The notes beneath the pieces were generated by a model. It did not search any database and was not told where the DNA came from. It was given only the letters and a program-made list of their open reading frames with translations. The translations under genes were made by a program, and so were the position numbers. A stretch of DNA of 57,223 nucleotides from Opitutaceae bacterium (GTDB lineage Bacteria > Verrucomicrobiota > Verrucomicrobiia > Opitutales > Opitutaceae): assembly GCA_016711225.1 (NCBI GenBank), contig JADJTK010000002.1:1-57223 (forward strand). Direction: 5' to 3'. Numbering within the stretch: position 1 is the first letter of the stretch; the number at the start of each line of letters is the position of its first letter. Below are positions 16,931-26,256 of the stretch, one piece after another.

Positions 16931-17910
16931 CCCTCCCTTTGCCTCAAGCTCCCTCCACCACGATGGAAGCCAATATCAAGGTCTTTTCTGGAAACGCCAA
17001 CCGTCCTCTTGCCGAGGAGATTTGCCGGATGATCGAGTTGCCGCTCGGCGACGCCACCGTGACGACCTTCCCCGACGGAGAATCATTCGTGAAGATCAAC
17101 GAGAACGTGCGCGGCAAGGATGTCTTCATCATCCAGCCCACGTGCCCGCCGAGTAACCACCATTTGGTCGAGCTGCTCATCATGATCGACGCCGCCCGCC
17201 GGGCCTCGGCCAACCGCATCACTGCGGTGATGCCGTTCTACGGTTACGCCCGCCAGGACCGCAAGGACCAGCCCCGCGTGCCTATCACCGCCAAGCTGGT
17301 GGCCAATCTGCTCGTGGCCGCCGGGGCCAACCGCGTGCTCACGATGGACCTGCACAGCCAGCAGATCCAGGGCTTCTTCGACATCCCGGTCGACCATCTC
17401 TACGCCTCGCCGGTCTTCTTCGAATACCTCGCCAAAAATCTCAAGACCGACCGGCTGGTGGTCGTCTCGCCCGATGTGGGCGGCATGAAGATGGCCGCGG
17501 CCTATGCCGAAGTCCTCGGCGCCGGCCTGGGCCTGGTAGCCAAGAAGCGCACCACGGCCACCACCGTCGAGGCCATCAGCGTGGTGGGCGACGTGAAGGG
17601 CGCCGACGTGCTGCTCGTCGATGACATGACCGAGACCGCTGGCACCCTGACCGCCGCCGCCAAGATGCTGCGCGAGCACGGCGCGGTGAGCGTGCGCGCC
17701 GCCGTCAGCCACTGTATCCTCAGCGAAATGGCGTACCCGCGCCTGCAGGCCGGCCTGATCGACGAGTTGATCACCACCAATTCCGTGCCGCTGGACACCC
17801 GCGGCCTGCCCATCACCCGCCTGAGCGTCGCCGGACTGCTCGGCGAGGCGATCCTGCGGATCCATTCGAACCGCTCGGTCACCGGACTTTTCAAGATCAA
17901 GGGATTCTGA
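16927..17910 (+). CDS. prs: Ribose-phosphate pyrophosphokinase (PRPP synthetase)
   Basis: Makes PRPP from ribose 5-phosphate and ATP for nucleotide, histidine, tryptophan and NAD synthesis. Starting at the ATG that overlaps the lpxD stop, the protein has 327 residues. A second ATG at 16963 gives 315 residues (MEANIKVFSGNANRPLAEEI), closer to the normal length, and may be the real start. Motifs include FPDGESFVKINENVRGKDVFI, the ATP-binding YGYARQDRKDQPR, LTMDLHSQQIQGFFDIPVDH, SPDVGGMKMA and the PRPP loop LLVDDMTETAGT. The last reads TET where many homologues have IDT. Sequence identity to the family is clear throughout. Confidence 0.95.
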   Translation: MTLPLPQAPSTTMEANIKVFSGNANRPLAEEICRMIELPLGDATVTTFPDGESFVKINENVRGKDVFIIQPTCPPSNHHLVELLIMIDAARRASANRITAVMPFYGYARQDRKDQPRVPITAKLVANLLVAAGANRVLTMDLHSQQIQGFFDIPVDHLYASPVFFEYLAKNLKTDRLVVVSPDVGGMKMAAAYAEVLGAGLGLVAKKRTTATTVEAISVVGDVKGADVLLVDDMTETAGTLTAAAKMLREHGAVSVRAAVSHCILSEMAYPRLQAGLIDELITTNSVPLDTRGLPITRLSVAGLLGEAILRIHSNRSVTGLFKIKGF

Positions 17911-17960
17911 CTGGCCCGCCCCTCGCGGGGCGACGAACCACTTCTGCGCGCCTCCCGCCC

Positions 17961-19418
17961 ATGAAACAACGGTGTTTGGTTGCCGGAGCAGTGCTGGGCG
18001 CGGCGGTGGGCGCCGGGATCGGTGTCGGAGTCACGCGCGCCCGGCCCGTGCCCCCGACGCTGGTGGTGGACCGGACTCCCGCCTCCACCGGGGCGGTCGC
18101 GGTGGCCAGCTACGCCGATGCGCTCGCCGCCTCGCGGCCGGCGGTGGTCTCGGTGTATTCGACCAAATATGCCCGCCAGCGCGGCCCCGCCGCCGCGGCG
18201 CAGAACGACCGGCGCAATCCGCTGCGGCCGGGGGCTGGCGCCGCCGCCCCGCTGCAAACCGAACGTGGACTGGGCTCGGGGGTCATCGTTTCCCCGGAAG
18301 GCTACATCCTGACCAACAACCATGTGATCGAGGGGGCCGACGAACTTTTGGTGAAGCTCCCCGACGACCGTGAGCTGTCCGCTCGCATCGTGGGCACCGA
18401 CCCTAAGACCGATGTGGCCGTGATCAAGGTGGAGGGCTCGGCCCTGCCCCACGTCGTGTTGGGCGACAGCGACAAGCTGCGCGTGGGCGATGTGGTCTTC
18501 GCCCTCGGCAACCCGCTCGATGTCGGCCAGACCGCCACGATGGGCATCGTTTCCGCCACCGGGCGGCGCGGGTTGGACCTGCTCGCCCGTGGTGATACCG
18601 ATCCCGGCTACGAGGATTTCATCCAGACCGACGCCGCCATCAATGTCGGCAATTCCGGCGGGGCGCTCATCGATGCCCACGGCCGACTGGTGGGCATCAA
18701 TACCGCGATCATGACCACCTCGCGCGGCAACATCGGCATCGGTTTCTCGATTCCGGTGAATCTCGCGGCCTTTGTCATGAAGAGCCTCGTCGAGACGGGC
18801 ACCGTGGTGCGCGGCTATCTCGGTGTTAGCACCCAGGATTTGGATTCGGGGCTGGCCGCCGGCTTCGGTCTGAAGGATACCCGGGGCGTGCTCGTCTCCG
18901 AGATCACCGCGCAAAGCCCGGCGGCGCGCGCCGGGCTGCTCGCCGGCGATGTGGTGCTGGCCGTCAACGACAAGCCGGTCGCCAACCGCGACGAGCTGCG
19001 CCTGCTCGTCTCCCAGCTCACGCCGGGCACTAAGGTGGCGCTGCGCATTTCCCGCGAGGGCAAGGCCTCCGTCGTGGAGGTCACTCTCGGGCAGTTGAGT
19101 GATGCTCGGGAGGATCCGGCCCGGGCGTCCCTGGAGTTCCTGGCCGGCGTGCAGGTGGCCCGGATCAACGAGCAGCTCAAGCGCGAGTTCGCGCTCACCG
19201 AGGATTCCGGCGTGGTGGTGGTCTCGGTGGATCGGCGTTCGCCCCACGCGGCAAGGCTGCCGGTGGGCACGGTGATCGAGACCGTCAACAAGGCCGAGGT
19301 GGCCGACGCGCAAGACGCCGTGGAGGCGTTGCGCAAGGGGCGCAATACGCTGGTGGTGCGCTATGGCACCTCCCGCCAGTTCCTCTCGGTGGAGCTGGCC
19401 CCCTCAGCTCCGGAATAG
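17961..19418 (+). CDS. htrA: DegP/HtrA-type serine protease with two PDZ domains
   Basis: Envelope quality-control protease/chaperone. The protein has 485 residues. The N-terminal hydrophobic segment (about 5-26, LVAGAVLGAAVGAGIGVGV) is a signal peptide or anchor. The trypsin-like domain has a complete triad: His121 in TNNHVIEG, Asp151 in TDVAVIKVEG and Ser232 in VGNSGGALID. PDZ1 follows (RGYLGVSTQDLDSGLAAGFGL, GDVVLAVNDKPVANRDELR). A second PDZ-like domain (about 390-485) includes GVVVVSVDRRSPHAARLPVG. It lies 50 bases after prs on the same strand. Its 3' end overlaps the convergent ABC permease gene by 15 bases. Confidence 0.93.
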   Translation: MKQRCLVAGAVLGAAVGAGIGVGVTRARPVPPTLVVDRTPASTGAVAVASYADALAASRPAVVSVYSTKYARQRGPAAAAQNDRRNPLRPGAGAAAPLQTERGLGSGVIVSPEGYILTNNHVIEGADELLVKLPDDRELSARIVGTDPKTDVAVIKVEGSALPHVVLGDSDKLRVGDVVFALGNPLDVGQTATMGIVSATGRRGLDLLARGDTDPGYEDFIQTDAAINVGNSGGALIDAHGRLVGINTAIMTTSRGNIGIGFSIPVNLAAFVMKSLVETGTVVRGYLGVSTQDLDSGLAAGFGLKDTRGVLVSEITAQSPAARAGLLAGDVVLAVNDKPVANRDELRLLVSQLTPGTKVALRISREGKASVVEVTLGQLSDAREDPARASLEFLAGVQVARINEQLKREFALTEDSGVVVVSVDRRSPHAARLPVGTVIETVNKAEVADAQDAVEALRKGRNTLVVRYGTSRQFLSVELAPSAPE

Positions 19419-21098
19419 CGCGCCGGCCTTCTTGCCCAACAATACGCCCAGGGCGATGATCGTGAGGGAGAGGAAGGCCATCGCCCATACCCCGAGGGCC
19501 GAGGCGAGGTATTTGCCGTCGCCAAGGAGTTGGAACAGCTCGAAGATCGCCTTGGTGATCGGGAAGAATGCCTGCTTCTGCGCGAGGATGATCGAGTCCG
19601 ACACCTCGAGCATTGCGAAGGCGAAGGCGAGCAGGCCGCCGGCGATGAGATTGGCGGAGATCAGCGGCAGGGTGATACGGCGCGTGGCCCGCCACGGTGT
19701 GGCGCCAAGGTTCTGCGCAGCCTCCTCGAGCGTGATGCTGGTCTGCTCGAACCCGGCGGCAGCGGCGCGGACGACGTAGGGTAGTCGGCGTACGGAGTAG
19801 GCGATCACCAAGAGGAGGGTGGGGTTCTCGATCGGGTTGAGGAAGGCGAAGGCGCGGCCCTCCTGCGTCATGGCGAGGAAGCCGAAGGCCAGCACGAGTC
19901 CGGGCACGGCGAGGGGGAGCATCGTCAGGGCGTCCAACACCTGGCGGCCGGGCAGGCGGCTGCGCACGATCGTCCACGCGATGGCGACGCCGAGCACGAG
20001 GTCGAGCACAGTGGCCAGCGCGGCGTACTTGAGGCTGTTGCGGATGGCCGAGACGGTGAATTCGTGGCCGAGCGCGAGCCGGAAGTTGTCGAGCGTGAAC
20101 TGCGTTGGGAGGAGCGTGGCGTACCAGTCGTGGGAGCTCGCCACGAGGATCACGCCCACGTGGGGCAGCAGGGCGAAGGCGAGCACGCCGGCGAAGAGCA
20201 GCGACACCAGCAGCGCGCGCCACAGCGGCAAGGTGCGCGTGGCCGGGGCGGCGGTGGCGCGGGCCATCATCTCGTAGCGGTGACGCCCGAAGACGCCCTT
20301 GCTCAGCGCGTAGAAGAGCACGGTGGCCCCGAGCATGATCGACACCAGCGCGTATGGGGCCGGGTTGCCGCTCATCTCCTTGAGCAGACTGAAGACCTGC
20401 ACGGGGGCGACCCGACCGTAGTCGAACACCAGTGGCACGCCCAGCTCGGTGAATGCCCAGATGAAGACGATGGTGCCGCCGGCGAAAAGCCCGGGCGCCA
20501 TCAGCGGCAGGGTGACGCGCCGGAAACGGCGCAGGCCGGTGCAGCCGAGGTTGGCGGCGGCTTCCTCCATCGCCGGGTCGACGTTGGCCAGCGCGGCGGC
20601 GGCGTTGAGGTAGATGACCGGATACAGGTTGAGGGCCTGGACCAGGGCGATGCCCCAGAAGCGGCCGTGGGCGAGCCAGTCGATGGTGTGGCCGGCGCCG
20701 AGCAGTCCGGCGTGCTGGAGCAGGGCGTTGAACGCACCGTATTGTCCGAAGATTTGGCGCAGGCCGATGGCGCCCACGAAGGGCGGCAGGACTAGCGGGA
20801 CGAGGATCAGGGCGACGAAGAACGCGCGCCCGGGAAAACGGTGACGGTCGGCGAAGTAGGCCAGCGGCAGCCCGAGCGCCACCGAGAGGATGGTCGTGGT
20901 GGTGGCGAGTAGGAACGAAGTTACCAGTCCGTCGCGGTAGATTGGGTTGGCCAGCACCGCTGCAATGTAGCCGAGGGTGAAGTGTCCGTCCGCGTCGATG
21001 AATCCACCCTGCACGATCTGGGCGATCGGCCAGAGCAGGAAGCACCCGAAGAAGGCGAGGGTGCCGAGGAAGACGAGGCTGGCGAGCCAGCGCGACAT
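19404..21098 (-). CDS. Two-module ABC transporter permease (iron(III)/FbpB-type)
   Basis: Inner-membrane permease formed by two fused BPD-type modules, 564 residues and about 12 membrane segments. Each half carries the EAA loop that docks the ATPase: EEAAANLGCTGLRRFRRVTL in the first and EEAAQNLGATPWRATRRITL in the second. This layout matches the FbpB/SfuB/ThiP class that imports ferric iron or similar small solutes through a periplasmic binding protein. Start chosen at MSRWLASLVFLGTLAFFGCF; upstream in-frame sequence is proline/serine-rich and non-homologous. Neither an ATPase nor a binding protein is encoded in this window, so substrate and partners are unknown. The 139-base gap to the upstream tsaC gene weakly suggests a separate promoter. 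Confidence 0.85.
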   Translation of the reverse strand: MSRWLASLVFLGTLAFFGCFLLWPIAQIVQGGFIDADGHFTLGYIAAVLANPIYRDGLVTSFLLATTTTILSVALGLPLAYFADRHRFPGRAFFVALILVPLVLPPFVGAIGLRQIFGQYGAFNALLQHAGLLGAGHTIDWLAHGRFWGIALVQALNLYPVIYLNAAAALANVDPAMEEAAANLGCTGLRRFRRVTLPLMAPGLFAGGTIVFIWAFTELGVPLVFDYGRVAPVQVFSLLKEMSGNPAPYALVSIMLGATVLFYALSKGVFGRHRYEMMARATAAPATRTLPLWRALLVSLLFAGVLAFALLPHVGVILVASSHDWYATLLPTQFTLDNFRLALGHEFTVSAIRNSLKYAALATVLDLVLGVAIAWTIVRSRLPGRQVLDALTMLPLAVPGLVLAFGFLAMTQEGRAFAFLNPIENPTLLLVIAYSVRRLPYVVRAAAAGFEQTSITLEEAAQNLGATPWRATRRITLPLISANLIAGGLLAFAFAMLEVSDSIILAQKQAFFPITKAIFELFQLLGDGKYLASALGVWAMAFLSLTIIALGVLLGKKAGALFRS

Positions 21099-21237
21099 GG
21101 GGCCGTAGGATCCACGGGTGAAGTCGCCGCGCCAAGACGAATCGCCTTCGGAAGGCTGCCCGTGAGCTGCGGGCCAAGGCGACGAGCTCGCCGGTTGACG
21201 GGGAGGCCGGCTTGCCGCGGCGGTCCACGAAGCGCGC

Positions 21238-22239
21238 TCAGTGCCCGGGGCGTTTGGCGGCGGCGCGCTGCAGGCGGTCGTTGATGGCCGCCCCGGCCCC
21301 GGCCTCTGGGGCCAGTTCGGCGTGAAGTTGGCGCAGCCCGGCACGATCGAGGGCGTGCAGGGCGGCAAAGAGCCGGCGGGCCGCGATGCGCGGCGAGTTG
21401 TTCTTGGCCAGAATCTCGATGCGCGCGGCGGTCTTCGGGAGCCCGCCGGCAGGTGGGGCAAAGAGGACAAATCCTTCATCGGCCCCGGCGCGGCGCAGTT
21501 GGGCCATGGTGATCCGGCGGTGCAGCTGCAACGGGGTGGTCGGACTGTAGTGGCGGGTGAGCAACCCCGGCGCCGGGAGCGCGCCGCCTGTCTCCACGGA
21601 CTGGTTGTGCACCGGTACCGGTTGGCCGAGGACGCGGGAGATCTGCACCGCCGTCACTCCGCCCACGCGCAGGATCTGCGGGCGGGCGGGATCGGAGAGG
21701 TCGACGATGGTGGATTCGACCCCCACCGCGCAGGGGCCGCCGTCCAGGATGTGCTCGATGCGGTCGCCGAGCCCGGTCTGGACATGTGCGGCGCAGGTTG
21801 GGCTGATGCAGCCGAAGGGATTGGCGCTGGGGGCGGCGAGGGGGAGTCGGCACAGCCGGAGCAGCCGCCGCATCACTGGATGGGCCGGGCAGCGCACCGC
21901 CACGGTGGGGCCGCCGGCGGTGGCCACGGGGGGTACGCAGGCGCGCTTGCGCAGGACAACGGTCAGCGCCCCCGGCCAGAAGGCGGCCATCAGCTTGCGG
22001 GCGGGCGGATTGAGGAAGGCCAGTTTCGCCGCGGCGGCCACCGAGGGCACGTGGATGATCAGCGGATCGGTGAGCGGCCGACGCTTGGCGCGGAAGATCG
22101 CGCGGCAGGCGCGGGGATTGAGGCTGTCGGCAGCCAGACCATACACAGTTTCGGTCGGCACCGCCACGAGCCCGCCTTGGGCGAGAATTGCGGCGAGGCG
22201 GCGCAGGTTGGCCGGAGTGGGGCGGTGGATGGTGGCCAC
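21238..22239 (-). CDS. L-threonylcarbamoyladenylate synthase (Sua5/TsaC/YwlC)
   Basis: Makes threonylcarbamoyl-AMP from threonine, bicarbonate and ATP, the first step of the t6A37 tRNA modification. The YrdC domain (about 10-200) has the signature VPTETVYGLAADSLNPRAC, the KRRPLTDPLIIHV loop, FWPGALTVVL, RCPAHPVMRRLL, PLAAPSANPFG and VESTIVDLSD. A C-terminal Sua5 domain follows a linker with GLLTRHYSPTTPL, so this is the long Sua5 form (333 residues). Start set at GTG 22239. A TTG at 22260 would lie inside the T run of the rpsR terminator and is less likely. Confidence 0.92.
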   Translation of the reverse strand: MATIHRPTPANLRRLAAILAQGGLVAVPTETVYGLAADSLNPRACRAIFRAKRRPLTDPLIIHVPSVAAAAKLAFLNPPARKLMAAFWPGALTVVLRKRACVPPVATAGGPTVAVRCPAHPVMRRLLRLCRLPLAAPSANPFGCISPTCAAHVQTGLGDRIEHILDGGPCAVGVESTIVDLSDPARPQILRVGGVTAVQISRVLGQPVPVHNQSVETGGALPAPGLLTRHYSPTTPLQLHRRITMAQLRRAGADEGFVLFAPPAGGLPKTAARIEILAKNNSPRIAARRLFAALHALDRAGLRQLHAELAPEAGAGAAINDRLQRAAAKRPGH

Positions 22240-22258
22240 GGGGCGGGAATTTGGGCCC

Positions 22259-22286
22259 AAAAAAAGCCGGAGCGTTAACTCCGGCT
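22259..22286 (-). terminator. Rho-independent terminator of rpsR
   Basis: On the minus strand: AGCCGGAG, loop TTAACG, CTCCGGCT followed by seven T (complement of the A run 22259-22265). It lies directly between the rpsR stop and the tsaC/sua5 start. Confidence 0.9.
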
Positions 22287-22312
22287 TCGAAAAGGGTGAC
22301 GGAAGCCGCAGC

Positions 22313-22513
22313 TTACGGCATCAGGTGGATATTGCGGGCGCGCTTGATGGTCTTGGTGACCCTGCGCTGCTGCTTCGCCGACATCCGGGTGTACTTGCGG
22401 GGAAGGAGCTTACCAGTATCGGTCGTGTAGCGACCGAAAGACTGAGTGCTGTGAAAGGGAATCTCGTCCGGGGAGAGACTGCGCGACTTCGTAACTTCGG
22501 GCGTGGTGGTCAT
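22313..22513 (-). CDS. rpsR: 30S ribosomal protein S18
   Basis: A small rRNA-binding protein of the 30S platform, 66 residues from the ATG at 22511-22513 (MTTTPEVTKSRSLSPDEIPF). It has the S18 core: RYTTDTGKLLPRKYTRMSAKQQRRVTKTIKRARN ends with the basic helix typical of the family, then IHLMP. The open frame continues upstream without homology. It stands apart from rpsF, ssb and rplI, its usual neighbours, none of which are in the window. It has its own terminator. Confidence 0.93.
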   Translation of the reverse strand: MTTTPEVTKSRSLSPDEIPFHSTQSFGRYTTDTGKLLPRKYTRMSAKQQRRVTKTIKRARNIHLMP

Positions 22514-23014
22514 GCGAAAGGTGGGGAGGCTCCGTTCTGGGCGGGTGAAGTCAAACCCTTTTTTCGGCCAGAGTAGTGTTGTTTTGAGGTGAGGGTTCCG
22601 GGAACAGGAAGGCGAGGGGGCAGTACTTCGCCCTCGAAGCGAGTGGTGGTACCGCGTGGTGGGCGCGCCTTTGAGCCGTCCTGGGGGTGGTTCACCATCT
22701 TTTCCATCCGTCCGGGGCGGGGGATGGCACGTGCGGACCAATGGTCCGCACTTTCGGAGACGGCTGCTATCAGGTCGCCGAGTGCAGCATCGGATACTGG
22801 TGAATGGGGCTGGCGGAGGTGCTGCGAGCGGGCCGATGCTGTCTGCTGCAGGACTTGTTCAGATTGAAACGGGAGGGTTGGGAGGGGCGGGGGAGGCAGA
22901 TGGCGCGCGAGCTGCCCCGGGGGTGGGGGCGGCGGAGCGGGCCGGCACACCACCGACATTTCCCCCTCTTGTATCCTTCCGGCAAGTTTCGATGAACGAG
23001 CATGGGAAAAGGCC
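22514..23014. other. Intergenic region upstream of rpsR with a perfect palindrome
   Basis: About 500 bases without a gene I can support. It should contain the rpsR promoter on the minus strand. The one clear structure is a palindrome at 22731-22751: arms GTGCGGACCA and TGGTCCGCAC, ten matching bases each side of one central A. Proline- and arginine-rich frames on both strands look like GC-rich noise. Confidence 0.5.
22731..22751. repeat. Perfect 10-bp-arm palindrome
   Basis: GTGCGGACCA (22731-22740), central A (22741), TGGTCCGCAC (22742-22751). There is no T run on either side, so it is not a standard terminator. It may be an interspersed repeat or a protein-binding site. Confidence 0.75.
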
Positions 23015-23042
23015 TTGCACTGGACCGGGTCTCGGTTTTTAT
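23015..23042 (+). promoter_or_regulatory. Candidate sigma-70 promoter of tRNA-Ser
   Basis: TTGCAC at 23015-23020 and TTTTAT at 23037-23042 with a 16-base spacer. This would start transcription a few bases before the tRNA 5' end at 23056. Based on consensus match only. Confidence 0.4.
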
Positions 23043-23055
23043 CCGCGGAACTTTC

Positions 23056-23147
23056 GGAGAGATGCCCGAGTGGCCGAAGGGGGCGGTTTGCTAAACCGTT
23101 ATAGGTGTAACAGCCTATCGGGGGTTCGAATCCCCCTCTCTCCGCCA
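23056..23147 (+). tRNA. tRNA-Ser (anticodon GCU)
   Basis: Acceptor arms GGAGAGA (23056-23062) and TCTCTCC (23137-23143) pair, followed by discriminator G and an encoded CCA (23145-23147). The anticodon loop TTGCTAA gives anticodon GCT at 23090-23092, reading AGC/AGU serine codons. A long variable arm (about 23099-23119) marks a class II tRNA. The T loop is GGTTCGAATCC. Confidence 0.97.
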
Positions 23148-23387
23148 GTTTCCCCTCAGGGGACTGGTTAGAAAGTGCCGGTGATGAACCGGCGAACTGG
23201 TCTGGCCAACGACGAGATCGTTTCGTTCACCGCCACAACGCCCGACCACCAGCTGCTCTCGGCGACTACCGTCGCGGTGGGCCGCGGCGGACCCCGCCGG
23301 GCGAGCGTGGTGCTTTTGTCGCGGTGCCTAATCCGGCGTTGCCTCGCCCCCGGCGGGCTTCTTTCCTCGGCCTTTCTCCATTTTCCC

Positions 23388-26192
23388 ATGTCCGAAATCC
23401 CGAAGAGCTACGAATCGCGCGACGTTGAAAAGAAGTGGTATGCCGCCTGGCAGGCCGCTGGCAGCTTCCGCGCCCAGCCGGTAGCCGGCCGCGAGAACTA
23501 TACCATCGTCATCCCGCCGCCCAACGTCACCGGGATCCTCCACATGGGGCACGTCCTGAACAACACGTTGCAGGACGCCATCATCCGCCGCGCCCGCCTC
23601 GAGGGGAAAACCGCCTGCTGGATCCCCGGCACCGACCACGCCGGTATCGCCACCCAGACGATGGTGGAGAAGCATATCCGCAAGACGGAGAAGACGACCC
23701 GGCGCGACCTCGGCCGCGAGGAGTTTCTCAAGCGGGTGTGGGCCTGGCGCGAGCAGTCGGGCAACACCATCCTCAAGCAGCTTCGCGAGCTCGGCTCCTC
23801 CTGCGATTGGGACCGGACGACCTTCACGATGGACCCGGCCTACAGCCGCTCCGTGCTCACGGCGTTCGTGAAGCTCTTCGACAGCGGCCGTATCTATCGC
23901 GGCAAGCGCATGGTGAACTGGTGCCCGGTGAGCCTTACCGCGCTCTCCGACGAGGAAGTGATTATGAAGCCCCAGAAGGGTTTCATCTACAAACTGCGCT
24001 ACGAGATCGTCGAGCTGCCCGGCGAGTTCCTCACCGTCGAGACGACCCGCCCGGAGACGATCCCCGCCGACGTCGCTGTCGCCGTGCACCCCGATGACGA
24101 GCGCTACAAGCACCTCGTGGGAAAACATGTTTGGCGTCCGCTCGGCCAGCGCGAGGCGCTGCCGATCGTGACCGACACCGCCGTCGATCCGGTCTTCGCC
24201 TCCGGTGTGCTCAAGGTCACCCCTGCCCACGACAAGGTCGATTTCGAGATTGGCCAGCGTCACAAGCTTCCGGTGATCGAGGTCCTCAATCCCGACGGCG
24301 TGCTCAACGATCTCGCCGGCCCCGGACTCGCCGGCCTGGAGCGTTTCGCCGGCCGCAAGAAGGCCTCGCAGATGCTGCTCGATGCCGGTCTTCTCCTCGA
24401 GGAGAAGGCCTACGAGAACAACGTCGGCTTCTCCGAGCGTGCCGATGTGCCGATCGAACCGCGCCTCACCCAGCAATGGTGGCTGCGGTATCCGCGCGTC
24501 GAGGAGGCCAAGCAGGTCGTGCGCGACGGCCTGATCAAGTTCTACCCGGAGCGCTGGACGAAGGTGTACCTCAACTGGCTCGACGGCATCCAGGACTGGT
24601 GCATCAGTCGCCAGCTCTGGTGGGGGCACCGCATCCCCGTCTGGTATCGGAAGGGCGTCGACAAGGAGAAGCTCACCGAGGCTGACCTCAAGGACCCGAC
24701 GAAGGTCCACGTCTCGCTCGACGGCCCGGCCGATCCGCAGAACTGGGACCAGGAGGACGATGTGCTCGACACCTGGGCCTCCTCGTGGCTCTGGCCTATC
24801 GGCACGCTCGGCTGGCCCAACGCCGAGGCCCAGCAGAAGCTCGGCTTCGACGCGCTCTATCCGACCACGACCCTGGCCACCGGCGCCGACATCATCTTCT
24901 TCTGGGTCGCCCGCATGATCATGGCCGGCCTGGAGTTCGCCCGTCCGGGTGCGCCGGTCGAGCAGCGCATTCCGTTCAAGCACGTGTATTTCAACGGCAT
25001 TGTGCGCGACAAGCAGGGTCGCAAAATGTCGAAGACGCTGGGCAACTCGCCCGACCCACTCGAGCTCATCGCCAAGTACGGCGCCGACGGCTTGCGCTTC
25101 GGGCTGCTCCAGATCGCTCCGCTCGGGCAGGACGTGAAGTTCGACGAGGAGCGCGTCGAGGCCGGCAAGAACTTCTGCAACAAGCTGTGGAACGCCACGC
25201 GCTTCCGCCAGATGAGCGGCGAGATGAGTGACAACAGCTCGCTCGACGCCGTCACCGCCCGGCTCCAGCCCGCGCTCTTCGACGAGGACGACCATGCCAT
25301 CCTCGCCTCGCTCATCGACACGATGCGCGTGCTCGAGGAGTCGTTCGCCGGCTTCGAATTCGCCGCCGCCACGCAGAAGCTCTACAGCTTCTTCTGGGGC
25401 GACTTCTGCGACTGGTACGTCGAAGTCTCGAAGGCCAAGCTCCAGGACCCCCAGCGCAAGGCCAACTGCCTTGCGATCCAAGATTTGGTGATCCGCGAGT
25501 TTCTGCTCCTCTTCGAGCCCTTCGCCCCGCACATCACCGAGGAGCTGTGGATGCTGCTCGGCTACTCCGGTGCGGTGGCGCAGGCCTCCGCGCCTGCGGT
25601 TGCCGGCTCGCCCGCCGAAAGCGCATCGGTATCCGTTGCGCCGCGCACCTTCATCCAGGACACCCGCCTCGACACCGCCGCTGGCCTCACCGCCGCGCTC
25701 GCGGCGAGGGGCGTCGCGATTGATGCCGCCGCCACCGCGCAGGTCGACCAGCTCAAGCAGTTCGTCCAGCTCGCCCGCACGCTCAAGGCCGACAAGGGCG
25801 CCGGGCAGCGCCGCGATGTGAAGCTGCTTGTGGTCACCTCCGACGCTTCGTGGGCTGCCCTTGAGCGCGCCGCAGCCAAGATCATCCGCCTGGTTGGCGC
25901 CGCCGAGCTCACGCGTACGACGACCGAGCCGGCGCTGTCGGCCAGCGTCACGCCGCTGGGGACTTTGTATCTTGATCTCGGAGCCAGCGTCGACGCCGGC
26001 GCCGAGAAGGTGAAGTTGGCCAAGGAGCTGGAGAAGCTCAGTCAGCACATTGCCGGCACCGAGGCGCGTCTGGGGAATGTGGCGTTTACCAGCAAGGCGC
26101 CGCCGGCGGTGCTCGACGGAGCGAAGAAGCAACTTGCTGATCTTCAGGCTAAGCGCGTGGAGCTTGAGCGGTTGCTGAAGGCGCTGGGCTGA
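23388..26192 (+). CDS. valS: Valyl-tRNA synthetase
   Basis: Class I synthetase that charges tRNA-Val. The protein has 934 residues from the ATG at 23388 (MSEIPKSYESRDVEKKWYAAW). The HIGH motif is HMGH at 52-55 and the KMSKS motif is KMSKT at 546-550 (GRKMSKTLGNSPDP). The editing domain (about 190-340) includes TTRPETIPADVAVAVHP. The anticodon-binding domain follows, and a C-terminal coiled-coil arm (GAEKVKLAKELEKLSQHIAG) matches ValS. A short Ala/Pro/Ser-rich insertion lies around residues 727-745. Upstream in-frame sequence to 23175 has no homology. A lone gene after tRNA-Ser. Confidence 0.96.
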   Translation: MSEIPKSYESRDVEKKWYAAWQAAGSFRAQPVAGRENYTIVIPPPNVTGILHMGHVLNNTLQDAIIRRARLEGKTACWIPGTDHAGIATQTMVEKHIRKTEKTTRRDLGREEFLKRVWAWREQSGNTILKQLRELGSSCDWDRTTFTMDPAYSRSVLTAFVKLFDSGRIYRGKRMVNWCPVSLTALSDEEVIMKPQKGFIYKLRYEIVELPGEFLTVETTRPETIPADVAVAVHPDDERYKHLVGKHVWRPLGQREALPIVTDTAVDPVFASGVLKVTPAHDKVDFEIGQRHKLPVIEVLNPDGVLNDLAGPGLAGLERFAGRKKASQMLLDAGLLLEEKAYENNVGFSERADVPIEPRLTQQWWLRYPRVEEAKQVVRDGLIKFYPERWTKVYLNWLDGIQDWCISRQLWWGHRIPVWYRKGVDKEKLTEADLKDPTKVHVSLDGPADPQNWDQEDDVLDTWASSWLWPIGTLGWPNAEAQQKLGFDALYPTTTLATGADIIFFWVARMIMAGLEFARPGAPVEQRIPFKHVYFNGIVRDKQGRKMSKTLGNSPDPLELIAKYGADGLRFGLLQIAPLGQDVKFDEERVEAGKNFCNKLWNATRFRQMSGEMSDNSSLDAVTARLQPALFDEDDHAILASLIDTMRVLEESFAGFEFAAATQKLYSFFWGDFCDWYVEVSKAKLQDPQRKANCLAIQDLVIREFLLLFEPFAPHITEELWMLLGYSGAVAQASAPAVAGSPAESASVSVAPRTFIQDTRLDTAAGLTAALAARGVAIDAAATAQVDQLKQFVQLARTLKADKGAGQRRDVKLLVVTSDASWAALERAAAKIIRLVGAAELTRTTTEPALSASVTPLGTLYLDLGASVDAGAEKVKLAKELEKLSQHIAGTEARLGNVAFTSKAPPAVLDGAKKQLADLQAKRVELERLLKALG

Positions 26193-26256
26193 GTCTGGCC
26201 CCATCGTCGCGGTTTGTTCGCGCCGGGGGGCTCGGTCCGGCGCGCCTTCCGTCAGA

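Noticed and set aside
17919..17936. Terminator between prs and htrA (GCCCC-TCGC-GGGGC)
   Set aside because: Short stem and no T run; could be a chance GC hairpin.
17502..19313. 603-codon frame antisense to prs and htrA
   Set aside because: No domains; both strands cannot carry conserved protein here, and prs and htrA are clear.
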